From positions 1,860,001 through 1,924,000 of the forward strand of contig CAVSXT010000004.1 of NCBI GenBank assembly GCA_963732005.1: a DNA stretch of 64,000 nucleotides, read 5' to 3'. The DNA is from JASLEW01 sp963732005 (GTDB lineage: Bacteria; Acidobacteriota; Thermoanaerobaculia; Multivoradales; UBA5704). The notes under the pieces are model-generated. The model was given only the letters and a program-made list of their open reading frames with translations. It did not search any database and was not told the origin of the DNA. Shown here one piece after another: positions 9,895 to 18,320 of the stretch (positions are counted from its first letter, which is position 1; the number at the start of each line of letters is the position of its first letter). A program made the position numbers and the translations under genes.

Positions 9895-10221
9895 CTAGCA
9901 GATCTCGCAGGAGCTCTCGCTGACGGTGTAGAAGCTGGACCTGGTGCCGGTGCAGCCGGCTCCCGGGCAGGGTCCCGAGGAGCACTGGCCGACGATCTTG
10001 GTGTGGCCGGCGCTGGACCAGTAGGTGACGATGACGTTCTCGGCCATGAAACAGGCGTTGGGCTTCAGGGTAAGAGGTGCGGGGGCCAGGCAGGCGTTGT
10101 CCAGCAAGCCGGCGGCCTGGGCCGGGGTATTGCCCGCGCACCAGATCAGGCCCAGCAGGGCGAGCGGGCCGAGAACCTTGACCAGCAGCGAACGCAGGCG
10201 GCAACGAGTCGCTTGACTCAT
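9895..10221 (-). CDS. small secreted Cys-rich protein (DUF6289-like)
   Basis: This 108-residue protein starts at ATG 10221 after an AAAGGAG ribosome-binding site. Residues 1-37 form a signal peptide (basic start, hydrophobic VKVLGPLALLGLIWCAG, ending AQAAG). The mature part of about 70 residues contains several Cys and the stretch VIVTYWSSAGHTKIVGQC, then GPCPGAGCTGTR, ending SSCEIC. It recalls small uncharacterised secreted families with a tyrosine-serine-x-alanine hairpin and paired cysteines, of which DUF6289 is the closest I can name. Several disulfides are likely. Function is unknown. It is transcribed divergently from the SDR gene. Confidence 0.75.
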   Translation of the reverse strand: MSQATRCRLRSLLVKVLGPLALLGLIWCAGNTPAQAAGLLDNACLAPAPLTLKPNACFMAENVIVTYWSSAGHTKIVGQCSSGPCPGAGCTGTRSSFYTVSESSCEIC

Positions 10222-10353
10222 CTTGCATCTCCTTTTTCGTTGAACAGCTCCTCTATCTATCGTGCCGCGGCCCGCCGCAACGTGACCGGCCACCCAGGTC
10301 CGCCGCACACTCTTCGCATCGCTGCTAAGATCGCCGCCGGAGGGCTTGAACGC

Positions 10354-11256
10354 ATGTATATCTTCGTGACCGGAGCGACGGGCTACATCGGGCATGCGGT
10401 GGTTGGCGAGCTGGTGGCGCTCGGGCACGCGGTGACCGGGCTGGTGCGTGGCGACGCCAAGGCGGAGGCGATGCGCCGGCTGGGAGCGCGGGCGGTGATC
10501 GGCGACATCGCCGACCCCGATAGCTATCGCGAGCACGCCGCGGAGCACGAGGCGCTGATTCATACCGCCTTCGGCTCGGGCCCCGGCGCCGTCGCCGCCG
10601 ACCGCACCGCGATCGAGACGCTGATCGCCGCCGCCCGCGCCGGCAAGGCGCGCTCGCTGATCTACACCTCCGGTATCTGGGTGCTGGGCGCGACCGGCGC
10701 GGCGCCGGCCTTCGAGGGCGCGCCGACCGACCATCCGGCCGCCCTGGTCGCCTGGCGGGTCGCGCATGAGCACCAGGTGCTCGAGGCTGGCATCCACCAC
10801 CTGGCGAGCGCGGTCATCCGCCCCGGCGTGGTCTACGGCGGCCGCGGCGGCCTGACCGGCAGCTACTTCGAAACGGCCGAGAAGGAGGGCGCCGCGGCCT
10901 TCGTCGGCGACGGCGCCAATCGGCTGCCGATGATCCACGTCGAGGACCTGGCGCGCTTCTACCGTCGCGTGGCCGAGCATCACGGCCGCGGCGTCTTCCA
11001 CGCCGTGGACGGCAACGGCGTGACGCTGGCCGACGTGGCCAGCGCCGCCAGCGCCGCCGCCGGCAGGGACGGCGCCACCCGCTCGATCCCCATCGAGGAA
11101 GCGCGCCGCAGCCTGGGTGCCTATGCCGACTGCCTAGCCCTGGACCAGCTCGTCCAGAGCCGCCGCGCCGCCGAGCTCGGCTGGCGCCCCGAGCACCCCA
11201 ACTTCCTGGGCGAGGCCGACAAGGCCTACCAGGAGTGGAAGAGCACCCAGGCTTAA
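10354..11256 (+). CDS. NAD(P)-binding atypical SDR family oxidoreductase
   Basis: This 300-residue protein opens with the Rossmann motif MYIFVTGATGYIGHAVVGEL (G-x-x-G-x-x-G), followed by an acidic/arginine second strand, and has the IYTSGIWVLG segment typical of extended or atypical SDRs of the NmrA/YwnB/3-beta-HSD type. A clear Y-x3-K pair is not visible where classical SDRs have it, so it could be an NAD(P)-dependent epimerase/dehydratase-like reductase or a redox sensor. ATG 10354 follows GGAGGG at 339-344. Its stop codon overlaps the stop of the convergent gene at 11253. Confidence 0.85.
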   Translation: MYIFVTGATGYIGHAVVGELVALGHAVTGLVRGDAKAEAMRRLGARAVIGDIADPDSYREHAAEHEALIHTAFGSGPGAVAADRTAIETLIAAARAGKARSLIYTSGIWVLGATGAAPAFEGAPTDHPAALVAWRVAHEHQVLEAGIHHLASAVIRPGVVYGGRGGLTGSYFETAEKEGAAAFVGDGANRLPMIHVEDLARFYRRVAEHHGRGVFHAVDGNGVTLADVASAASAAAGRDGATRSIPIEEARRSLGAYADCLALDQLVQSRRAAELGWRPEHPNFLGEADKAYQEWKSTQA

Positions 11257-12182
11257 GGACAGGGCAGCGCTGCCGTGTCGGTGGTGGTCACCGTCGTCGT
11301 GCCGAGATCGTTGTTGTAGTTCTTGACGTTCCCGGTCTTGGTGTCGAGGACGTTGACCTCCCACCCCTGGTTGGTCAGGCCGCCGATGAACACCCAGAAG
11401 AAGTTGTTGAGCGCGCAGGCGTCCAGCACCTTCACCCCCATCTCGAAGTTGCTGGGGTCGGTGAAGTAGTAGAACACCGACTCGTCGCTCTCCGCCCGGG
11501 CACCGTTGAACGAGAGCACCTGGCCCTGCGCCTTGCCGCCGCTGGCGTTGTAGTAGGCCGCCGTCACCTGGAAGCGCCCGGTGTTCAGGCAGCCGTTCAG
11601 CGAACCCGGCGCGCAGCTCGTGGCAGGCGGGCAGGTCACGCCGTTGCCGAACGCGTAGAGGTCGTAGCCGCTGGTGGTGGGAGTGCCGCCACGGCTGTTG
11701 GCAAAGATATCGACGAGCACGGTCTCGTTGAGCAGCGCCAGCTCCACGTAGTAGCAGCCCTTCGGCTGCGGCTCCGTGAAAGCGAGGCCCTGGTGGCTGA
11801 CGTTGGTGAGCTGCGCGCCGGCTTTCAAAGTTCCCAGGCTGATGCCGCCGAGGTCCTGGAAGTTGAGCAACTGGTTGACAGTCGGCGGGCCAGAAATCAT
11901 CGGTGTCGCCCAGAGGTGGAGGGACAGGTTCCCCGTGTGGCTGGAGTTGTTCGCGATCGCCGCCGCTCCGACCGTGACGCCGGTGCTGCTCCCCCAGGCC
12001 ATGTCGACCGGGCCGACGATGACGAACCCCGAGGCCGCATCCTGCGGCGTCGCCGCCGGCTCGGACGCGGCAGCGCGCGCCGCGACGGTAACCAGGAACG
12101 CGACGGCGAAGCAACCGGCGACGAGGGCAGGCAACCCGAAGCTGTGGCGCATCCGGCGGTGCCCATGCTTTCCGCTCTGCAT
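11253..12182 (-). CDS. secreted protein with Acidobacteria-type C-terminal domain
   Basis: This 309-residue protein starts at ATG 12182 with AAAGGAG 7 bp before it. A signal peptide spans about 12-40. The mature part has a central beta-rich region (about 45-190) and a C-terminal stretch from CLNTGRFQVTAAYYN through ALNNFFWVFIGGLTNQGWEV to the end. From memory, this repeat domain (LCLNxxRFxVxxxW ... FWVFxGxLTNVxYxxxVxDTxTG) is common at the C-termini of secreted Acidobacteriota proteins and has no known function. It supports the taxonomic guess. The start upstream at 12236 is rejected because it lacks a ribosome-binding site. Confidence 0.75.
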   Translation of the reverse strand: MQSGKHGHRRMRHSFGLPALVAGCFAVAFLVTVAARAAASEPAATPQDAASGFVIVGPVDMAWGSSTGVTVGAAAIANNSSHTGNLSLHLWATPMISGPPTVNQLLNFQDLGGISLGTLKAGAQLTNVSHQGLAFTEPQPKGCYYVELALLNETVLVDIFANSRGGTPTTSGYDLYAFGNGVTCPPATSCAPGSLNGCLNTGRFQVTAAYYNASGGKAQGQVLSFNGARAESDESVFYYFTDPSNFEMGVKVLDACALNNFFWVFIGGLTNQGWEVNVLDTKTGNVKNYNNDLGTTTVTTTDTAALPCP

Positions 12183-12207
12183 TGCGACGCTCCTTTCGAG
12201 ACGGCTC

Positions 12208-12223
12208 GACTCCCAGGGGAGTC
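12208..12223 (-). promoter_or_regulatory. 16-bp palindrome upstream of the secreted-protein gene
   Basis: A 7-2-7 perfect inverted repeat (GACTCCC-AG-GGGAGTC) lies 26 bp upstream of the ATG at 12182, just before the Shine-Dalgarno. The 2-nt centre is too short for an RNA hairpin loop, so a dimeric regulator site is more likely. No regulator gene is adjacent. Confidence 0.35.
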
Positions 12224-12428
12224 CGGTTCGATGCATGAACAGCTATAAGTCGAACGCTACCATGACTGACATATAGCTTGACGGAAAAGGACCCTCGATC
12301 GGTTTCAGGCGAGAGCGCACCGCGGCACGGACCCCACGCTATCGGCCTGCGAGCAAGCGCTCGGTGTTTGCGGGGTGCGGCGCAGGGCGCGGGGGGAACG
12401 GCGCCGGCGACACGGCGGGCCGGCGGGT

Positions 12429-13337
12429 TCAGCGGCCGGCGATCAGCGCGCGCAGGACGTGGCGCGCCACTTCGGGATTCTCGCGCAGCCGCCGGATCGA
12501 ATAGGGGTACCAGTCGCGGCCGTAGGGGACGTAGACGCGCAGGCGGTGGCCGGCCGCGAGCAGGATGTCGCGCAGTTCCTGATCGACGCCGAGCAGCATC
12601 TGGAACTCGTACTGCTCGCGGCGCAGGCCGCGCTTGTCGATCAGCGCCGTGGCTGCCGCGGCAAGGTACTCGTCATGGGTGGCGATCGCGGGGTAGATCC
12701 CCAGCTCGATCAGCTTCTCGAGCGCCCGCACGAAGTTGGCGCGCACCGTGTCGTAGCCCTTCCAGGCGATCCGCCGCGGCTCGACGTAGATGCCCTTGCA
12801 CAACCGCACGTTGGCGCCGCCCGCCGGCACCCGCGGCAACTCGGCGATGTCCCGCAGCGTGCGCCGCATGTAGGCCTGCAGGACCACTCCCAGGTTGCCG
12901 TGGGTGGCCTGCAGCTCGCGGTAGATGCGCAGCGTCGCGTCGGTGCAGGTCGAATCCTCCATGTCGATGCGCACGAAGTTGCCGCCGGCGCGCGCCGCGG
13001 CGGCGACCGTGGCGACGTTGTCGCGGCAGAAGCCCTCGTCCACCTTGAGGCCGAGCAGCGTCAGCTTGATCGAGACGTTGGCGTCGAGGCCGCGCTCGCG
13101 AATGGCGGCGAAGACGCGCAGGTACTCCTCGACCGCGGCCAGCGCCTTGCCGCGCTCGCTCACCTCCTCGCCCAGCAGGTCGATGGTCGCCATGGCGCCC
13201 TGGCGGTTCAGCTCGCCCACCACCCGCAGCGCGTCGTCGAGGGTCGCCCCCGCCACGTAGCGCGCCGCCACGCGGCCGACGATGAAGCGCGGCACCAGCG
13301 GCAGGGTGTTGACCAGCAAGCGGTTGAACACGCTCAT
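12429..13337 (-). CDS. proline dehydrogenase
   Basis: This 302-residue monofunctional enzyme oxidises L-proline to pyrroline-5-carboxylate using FAD. The TIM-barrel motifs are visible: NVSIKLTLLGL, FVRIDMEDS, VVLQAYMRRT, ANVRLCKGIY (substrate carboxylate), AIATHD and YEFQMLLGV, and near the end YVPYGRDWYPYSIRRLRE, whose arginines bind the proline carboxylate. Length matches the short Gram-positive/Acidobacteria-type enzyme, not PutA. ATG 13337 is used; a TTG six bases earlier would add two residues. No pyrroline-5-carboxylate dehydrogenase is in the window, so the next step of proline breakdown is encoded elsewhere. A proline oxidase fits the several proline-type peptidases here. Confidence 0.93.
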   Translation of the reverse strand: MSVFNRLLVNTLPLVPRFIVGRVAARYVAGATLDDALRVVGELNRQGAMATIDLLGEEVSERGKALAAVEEYLRVFAAIRERGLDANVSIKLTLLGLKVDEGFCRDNVATVAAAARAGGNFVRIDMEDSTCTDATLRIYRELQATHGNLGVVLQAYMRRTLRDIAELPRVPAGGANVRLCKGIYVEPRRIAWKGYDTVRANFVRALEKLIELGIYPAIATHDEYLAAAATALIDKRGLRREQYEFQMLLGVDQELRDILLAAGHRLRVYVPYGRDWYPYSIRRLRENPEVARHVLRALIAGR

Positions 13338-13435
13338 CGCCAAAGCCCGCGGCAGGAGCGGCTCGGATCGGCCGGTGACATCGAGAGGATCGGGCGCGAT
13401 TCAGGGTTCGGGCGATGGCGGGAAGGTAGGCCGGT

Positions 13436-14764
13436 TCAGGCGCCGGCCGCCTGGCTCGGCGCATCCACCACCCAGCGCACCGACTTGGAGCAGGGGCAGG
13501 CGCCGCCCACCCGCCGCAGGGCGGGCATCTGGGAGGCCGCTGCCTCGGCCGTGAGCTCGCCGCTCTGCACCTTGGCGAGCGCGTCCACGTAGTCCTTGTA
13601 ATCGCAGCCGGCGCGGTACGCCTCGGGGAGGGCGGCCGCCAGATGGCGCAGGTACGCATGCAGGTCGGCGTAGACCTCGCCGCCGGCGCCCACCATGCGG
13701 AAGGCGGGGACACCGCGGCGGCGCAGGAACTCCGCATGCGGCAGGCGCAACAGGTCTTCCGCCCGCACGCCGCCGGCGCCGGGCGCCGCTTCGCCGGCCA
13801 GGATGCGGTCCAGCGCCAGCGGCGCCTCGGCCAGCGACAGCTCGGGCACTCGCGCCCGCAGGTAGCGGAGGTTGAGGTCGCGCACCACCTTTTCGACCTC
13901 CTCGCGGTAGAGACGCTGCGCCTCCGCGTTCTTCATCGGCTTGAGGCCGAAGCGCACGTTGGTGCCGCCGCCGCGCTCGTCGCCGAACATCTCGAGCCCG
14001 CGCGGCATCCACTTGTTGATCGCGCGCTGCAGCATGTCCATGGTGAAAAAGCCCTCGTCGCGCGCCGCGCTGGTCGCCCACCGCCGCAGCGGCACCACCC
14101 CCGCCGCCAGGTGGAACGCCTCCTCGCGCAGCATCTGCGGCATGCTCTCGGCCATCGGCTGGTAGGCGCTCTGCCGCTGCATCGTCAGCTGGTACTTGCC
14201 GACGCGATCGATCAGCGCGCAAAACACCACGTTGTCGACGAAGGAATCGAAATCGATGTTGAAGGCACCCAGCACGTGGGAGCCGGTGGTCATCGACAGG
14301 ATCTCCTCGATCATGTCGGAGCTGCTGTCCTTCGAGACCGAGCTCCAGTCGTCCTCGGCCAGCAGGTGCAGCATCTGGTAGCCGTGGCGCAGCTCCTCCG
14401 CCATCATCCGCAGGATCCAGAACTGCTCCTCCTCGTCCTGCGCCCGGGCGAGGGTCAGGCGGTGTTGCTGGATCGAGCCGAACTCGGTGGACGCCTGGGC
14501 GCGGATCGCCCCCAGCAGGTGGTGCGCCTGCTCGGGAACCATCTGGGACGCCTGGTTGTACTTGGGCTTGCCCTGCCACTCGCCGCACTCGATCTCGGTG
14601 CACATTCCCAGCTGCCGGTAGGCGCAGAGCTCGAACCGGGGATCGTTCGGGAAGTGCTTCTCCCAGTTGTCGAGCAAGAAATCGTAGTCGGGCAAGAAAG
14701 CCTCCCGCCACTTGACCACGGCGTCGTGGTAGGTCTTGGGCAGGCTGGTGGTCCTGGTGCTCAT
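13436..14764 (-). CDS. BoxB/PaaA-like ferritin-fold diiron oxygenase
   Basis: This 442-residue protein looks like a member of the phenylacetyl-CoA/benzoyl-CoA epoxidase family. Diiron ligand motifs are visible as ...EEEQFWILRMMAEELRHGYQ (E...E-x2-H) and MLREEAFHLAAG (E-E-x2-H), separated by HVLGAFNIDFDSF and RVGKYQLTMQ, the same order as in BoxB. BoxB with reductase BoxA forms 2,3-epoxybenzoyl-CoA, but boxA, boxC and paa genes are absent, so the partner reductase and substrate are unknown. The last 100 residues are an added tail with four Cys (CDYKDY and ACPCSK) that is not part of the diiron core. It lies 63 bp downstream of the GNAT gene on the same strand. Confidence 0.75.
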   Translation of the reverse strand: MSTRTTSLPKTYHDAVVKWREAFLPDYDFLLDNWEKHFPNDPRFELCAYRQLGMCTEIECGEWQGKPKYNQASQMVPEQAHHLLGAIRAQASTEFGSIQQHRLTLARAQDEEEQFWILRMMAEELRHGYQMLHLLAEDDWSSVSKDSSSDMIEEILSMTTGSHVLGAFNIDFDSFVDNVVFCALIDRVGKYQLTMQRQSAYQPMAESMPQMLREEAFHLAAGVVPLRRWATSAARDEGFFTMDMLQRAINKWMPRGLEMFGDERGGGTNVRFGLKPMKNAEAQRLYREEVEKVVRDLNLRYLRARVPELSLAEAPLALDRILAGEAAPGAGGVRAEDLLRLPHAEFLRRRGVPAFRMVGAGGEVYADLHAYLRHLAAALPEAYRAGCDYKDYVDALAKVQSGELTAEAAASQMPALRRVGGACPCSKSVRWVVDAPSQAAGA

Positions 14765-14827
14765 GGGGTTTCTCTCCGATTCACGGGCCGCGGTCGCGGC
14801 CGCTGGACGCGACCACTTACAAGGGTG

Positions 14828-15286
14828 CTACAGAGCCTTGACGAAGGGGCGCAGGCTCGCGGCCTCGAACCCCAGCGAGACGAAGAAGGCGCACAGCTCT
14901 GCCGCCCCGTCGTCCACCAGCGTCCGCACCCGGTGGGCGCCGAGCTCTCGGAAGTGCGCCAGCAGGGCCTCGGCCATGATCCGGCCAATCGCCTTGCCGC
15001 GGTGCGCCGGATCCACCCCCAGGACCTCGATCCAGCCGGTGGGCTCTTCCAGCCCGAACTCTCCCGACCGCACCTCTCCGAGCATGAATCCCACCACCCT
15101 GCCGCCCAACTCCGCCACCACCGACCCCTCCGGGTCTCGCCGTAGGTAGTAACCGATCTGGCGCTCCCAGACTTCCGGCCGGTACCGCCCGCCGATCTTC
15201 TCGTCGATGTCGACGATCGGGGAGATGTCGATGTCCTCGAGCGGGCGGATGCGCAAGCCATCCGGAGATCTTGTGCCCTCTGTCAC
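14828..15286 (-). CDS. GNAT family N-acetyltransferase
   Basis: This 152-residue protein has the GNAT core: IRPLEDIDI at the start, a long helix, VVAELGGRVVGFMLGE (beta2-3-4) and the acetyl-CoA pyrophosphate loop VDPAHRGKAIGRIMAEALL (R-G-x-A/G-x-G-x). The C-terminal SLGFEAAS matches the usual GF motif. The substrate is unknown. GTG 15286 is chosen because it lies 8 nt after a -10-like TAGAAT, suggesting a leaderless message; the open frame extends to 15325. It may share a transcript with the diiron protein downstream. Confidence 0.85.
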   Translation of the reverse strand: MTEGTRSPDGLRIRPLEDIDISPIVDIDEKIGGRYRPEVWERQIGYYLRRDPEGSVVAELGGRVVGFMLGEVRSGEFGLEEPTGWIEVLGVDPAHRGKAIGRIMAEALLAHFRELGAHRVRTLVDDGAAELCAFFVSLGFEAASLRPFVKAL

Positions 15287-15294
15287 AAGCCGGC

Positions 15295-15300
15295 ATTCTA
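15295..15300 (-). promoter_or_regulatory. -10-like hexamer of the GNAT gene (leaderless start)
   Basis: TAGAAT on the minus strand ends 8 nt before GTG 15286 and no Shine-Dalgarno is present. This fits leaderless transcription. Confidence 0.45.
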
Positions 15301-15407
15301 GCCCACCCGCCGGTAACGACGCCAACCCGCCGGACGCCCATGCGTCGTGGACAGGGTTCTTTGACAGCTGGCCGCCTCCCGGCCCGGCCGGAGGGGGGCG
15401 CCGAGGG

Positions 15408-16430
15408 TTACGCCGGCGGCTTCACGTGCTCGTGCGCATGATAGCTGCTGCGCACCAGCGGCCCGGCCTCGCAGTGGGCGAAGCCGAGCGCCAGCGCGTG
15501 CTCGCGGAAGGCAGCGAACTCGTCGGGGTGCACCCAGCGCGCCACCGGCAGGTGCTCGGCGGTCGGTTGCAGGTACTGGCCGATGGTGACGATCTCGACC
15601 CCGGCGCCGCGGATGTCGGCAAGGGTCTCGCGCACCTCCTCCGGCGCTTCGCCGAGCCCGACCATGATGCCGGTCTTGATGCGCCCGGACCAGCTGGCGC
15701 TCGCCGCGTTCACGGACTGCGCCGGATTCGCAGGCTGCGCCGGAGTCTCAGGCTGCGCGGGGTTCGCGCCGCTGGCCGGGTTGGCGCCGGCCGCGGCCAC
15801 CGCCGCCGCCCTCGCCAGCAGCTCGAGGCTGCGCTCGTAGCGGCTGCCCGGCCGGGCCTGGCGGTAGAGCCGCGGCACGGTTTCGACGTTGTGCGAGAAG
15901 ACCTGCGGCGCGGCCGCCAGCACCACCTCGAGGGCCGCGGGGGCGCCGCGGAAATCCGGGGTGAGCACCTCGACCGCCGTGCCCGGGCTGCGGCGGTGGA
16001 TCGCCGCGATGACCTGCGCGAAATGCCCGGCGCCGCCGTCTGGCAGGTCGTCCCGGTCCACCGAGGTGATCACCGCGTGCCGCAGCCCCATGACCGCGAC
16101 CGCCTCCGCGACGTGGTCCGGCTCGTCGGCGTCCACCCCGGGCTGAGGGCGTCCCGAGGTGACGGCGCAGAAGCCGCAGCGCCGGGTACAGACGTCGCCG
16201 AGGATCATGAAGGTGGCCGTGCCATGCTCGCCCCAGCACTCATAGATGTTGGGACAGCGCGCTTCCTGGCACACTGTATGCAGCTTAAGCCGACTGACCA
16301 GGTTACGGACCTGGTGGTAGGACGAGGAGGTTGACAGCTTGATGCGAAGCCACTCCGGCCTCCCCTTGCGGTCGCCCCGAAGGGCCGGAGATGCGGACTG
16401 ACCGATCTGGATCAGCGTTTCGCTCATCAT
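15408..16430 (-). CDS. lipA: lipoyl synthase with a Pro/Ala/Asn-rich insert
   Basis: This 340-residue radical SAM enzyme inserts two sulfur atoms into octanoyl groups to make lipoyl cofactors. The auxiliary cluster motif C-x4-C-x5-C is in CQEARCPNIYECWGEHGTAT, the radical SAM motif in CTRRCGFCAV, and the C-terminal RSSY ligand in LVRSSYHAHEH. Between LELLARAAAV and IKTGIMVGLGE lies an insert of about 35 residues made of NPAQ-, NPAS- and TPAQ-like units, absent from typical LipA. Everything needed for catalysis is retained. The product is an acyl-carrier cofactor; lipB is at 24691. Two adjacent ATGs (16430 and 16427) are possible starts, and the promoter abuts them. Confidence 0.96.
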   Translation of the reverse strand: MMSETLIQIGQSASPALRGDRKGRPEWLRIKLSTSSSYHQVRNLVSRLKLHTVCQEARCPNIYECWGEHGTATFMILGDVCTRRCGFCAVTSGRPQPGVDADEPDHVAEAVAVMGLRHAVITSVDRDDLPDGGAGHFAQVIAAIHRRSPGTAVEVLTPDFRGAPAALEVVLAAAPQVFSHNVETVPRLYRQARPGSRYERSLELLARAAAVAAAGANPASGANPAQPETPAQPANPAQSVNAASASWSGRIKTGIMVGLGEAPEEVRETLADIRGAGVEIVTIGQYLQPTAEHLPVARWVHPDEFAAFREHALALGFAHCEAGPLVRSSYHAHEHVKPPA

Positions 16431-16433
16431 GGT

Positions 16434-16461
16434 AGTCTAACCTTCCCGTCCAGACCTGCAA
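16434..16461 (-). promoter_or_regulatory. promoter of lipA, possibly leaderless
   Basis: On the minus strand TTGCAG (456-461) and TAGACT (434-439) are 16 bp apart. The -10 ends 3 nt before ATG 16430 and 6 nt before ATG 16427, so the message would start at or next to the start codon. Confidence 0.55.
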
Positions 16462-16535
16462 GCATCGTGGGAAGGGCCCCTAGCCGGACGGGCCCCCAAG
16501 ACATCAAACGGGAAGCAGTCGAGTGGAGATAGAAG

Positions 16536-17777
16536 ATGTGCGTATTACGCGCTCGATGGGGTTGTGTGCTCTCAGGCCTGCTGCTGGCGGCGGCGCCGCT
16601 GGCAGCCGGCGATCTCACCGGCAATTGCCGGCTCGCCAACCAACCCGCGGCCACGCTGCTGGTGCCCTATTTCGAGGTCGACCTGGCCAATGCCGCAGGC
16701 CGCACCACCCTGGTCTCGGTCAACAACGCGGCGCCGCGCCCGACCCTGGCGCGCATGGTGCTGTGGACCGACTGGGGAGTCCCCACCCTGGCTTTCGACG
16801 TCTACCTGACCGGCTACGACGTCCAGACTTTCAACCTGCGTGACGTCTTCAACGGCAACCTGCCCTTGACCGGCCCCGGCGTCAGCCCCACCGGCCCCTT
16901 CTCCCAGGCCGGCACCGGCTTCCCCGGCTGCTCCGGCAGCACCACCTCGGCGTTTCCGGGCCCCGGGCCCGGCAGCAGCGCCAGCGTGCAGCTGTCCCTG
17001 CGCGCCGCCCACACCGGCCAGCCGCTGCCCAACAGCCAGCCGACGCAGTGTGCGGCGAGCCCGCGCCCGAAATCGTCGGTGGTCGTCGGCTACATCACCA
17101 TCGACACGGTGAACCGCTGCACCGGCACCACCCTGATGACCACCGCCAACACGCCGGCCGACCCGACCTACTTTGCCAAGGGCGGCAACGGCCTGGCGAG
17201 CGACGTCAACGCCCTGTGGGGCGACGTTTTCTTCCTGGATTCGCAGAACAATCAGGCGATGAGCCAGCCGGCCGTCTCGCTGCTCGCCGACGCCGATTTC
17301 TTCAACCCGGGCGACTACACCTTCTACGGCCGCTACACCGGCTTCGACAGCCGCGACGACCGGGTGCCGCTGTCGAGCATGTATTACGTGCGCTACTTCA
17401 ACGGCGGCTCCTTCTCCGGCGGCACCGACCTGCTGGTCTGGCGTGACAATCGGTCGGCGGTCGCCACGCCGCTGGCGTGCGGCAGCACGCCCTCCTGGGC
17501 GAACCCGGGCGAGGAGCAGGTGGTGATCTTCGACGAGGAGGAGAACGCCACCGCGCTGGGCAAGCCCAACGCCTTCCCGGTGACCACGCAGCGCGTCTCC
17601 GTCGGCAGCGCCGCCATCCCCACCCAGCCCAACTTCGGCTGGCTGATGCTGGACCTCTGGCACGCCGACGGCACCCACGCCCAGGGCTGGGTCGGCTCGC
17701 TGCTCACCGCCTCGGGGCGGTTCTCCTCGGGTCACGAGGCGATGCGCGCCGACGACCTTTGTAACTTCGGGCCGTAG
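16536..17777 (+). CDS. secreted protein of unknown function
   Basis: I do not recognise this 413-residue protein by name. A signal peptide covers about residues 1-24 (VLSGLLLAAAPLAAG). The mature protein starts DLTGNCRLANQPAATLLVPYFEVD, then is beta-rich with many Gly/Ser/Thr/Asn and about eight Cys, and includes TTLMTTANTPADPTYF and ALWGDVFFLDSQNNQ. The pattern of an LLVPYFEVDL start followed by SVNNA recurs, as I remember it, in uncharacterised secreted proteins of Acidobacteria-like genomes. No catalytic motif is evident. ATG 16536 has GTGGAGAT 6 bp before it. It is transcribed divergently from lipA. Confidence 0.75.
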   Translation: MCVLRARWGCVLSGLLLAAAPLAAGDLTGNCRLANQPAATLLVPYFEVDLANAAGRTTLVSVNNAAPRPTLARMVLWTDWGVPTLAFDVYLTGYDVQTFNLRDVFNGNLPLTGPGVSPTGPFSQAGTGFPGCSGSTTSAFPGPGPGSSASVQLSLRAAHTGQPLPNSQPTQCAASPRPKSSVVVGYITIDTVNRCTGTTLMTTANTPADPTYFAKGGNGLASDVNALWGDVFFLDSQNNQAMSQPAVSLLADADFFNPGDYTFYGRYTGFDSRDDRVPLSSMYYVRYFNGGSFSGGTDLLVWRDNRSAVATPLACGSTPSWANPGEEQVVIFDEEENATALGKPNAFPVTTQRVSVGSAAIPTQPNFGWLMLDLWHADGTHAQGWVGSLLTASGRFSSGHEAMRADDLCNFGP

Positions 17778-17793
17778 GCGCCGGGCCCCGGAC

Positions 17794-18210
17794 TCAGGAA
17801 GCGCCGCCGCCCGTCGCCGTGTCAGCGGGGTCGGCGGTGTCAGCGGGGTCGGCGCCATGGGAGCCCGCCGCAGCCGTGGCGGGCTCTGCCTCGCCGAGGA
17901 CTTCCAGGTGGCCGGTCCCCTCGTAGCTGGGCACGTCCACCTTCGCCACCATCCGCACGCGCACGTAATCGAGCGTCAGCTCGCCGACGATCCGCATCGT
18001 GCCGGTGCCCTGCTCGAGGTCGGCGCCGGAGAGATCGCTTCGCTCCCGGTCGATCGGGATGCCCAGCTCGGTGCCGCCTCGGGTCTCGGTGAACTTGAGG
18101 TGAATCCAGCCCCGGTCGACCGCGTCCTTCAGGGCTTGACGGGTCGGCTCGGGACGGAGGCTCACGATCAGCCGCTGTTCCTGGGTCAATTTCATCACCA
18201 GCTCGTTCAT
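17794..18210 (-). CDS. hypothetical protein with Ala/Asp tail repeat
   Basis: This 138-residue cytoplasmic protein is not recognised. Residues 1-105 look like a small beta-sandwich or beta-alpha domain (RLIVSLRPEPTRQALKDAV, WIHLKFTETRGGTELGIPID, MRIVGELTLDYVRVRMVAKV). The tail from about 108 repeats ADPADT because the DNA carries an 18-bp tandem duplication (17819-17836 and 17837-17854). The gene is convergent with the secreted protein at 16536, with 16 bp between stops. Confidence 0.65.
   Translation of the reverse strand: MNELVMKLTQEQRLIVSLRPEPTRQALKDAVDRGWIHLKFTETRGGTELGIPIDRERSDLSGADLEQGTGTMRIVGELTLDYVRVRMVAKVDVPSYEGTGHLEVLGEAEPATAAAGSHGADPADTADPADTATGGGAS
17819..17854 (-). repeat. 18-bp tandem duplication inside a CDS
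   Basis: Two identical 18-bp units (GTGTCAGCGGGGTCGGCG on the plus strand) encode the ADPADT repeats near the C-terminus of the hypothetical protein at 17794-18210. The unit is in frame. Confidence 0.8.
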
Positions 18211-18320
18211 GTCGGCGCTTCCTCCCTTGCATGGACTGCCATCTCAAGACCAGTGCCGGAGAGGCGAGTTCCCGGGACGGATGGGATGGCCCCGTAGGCT
18301 ATGGGAAGTGGCGCCACCTG

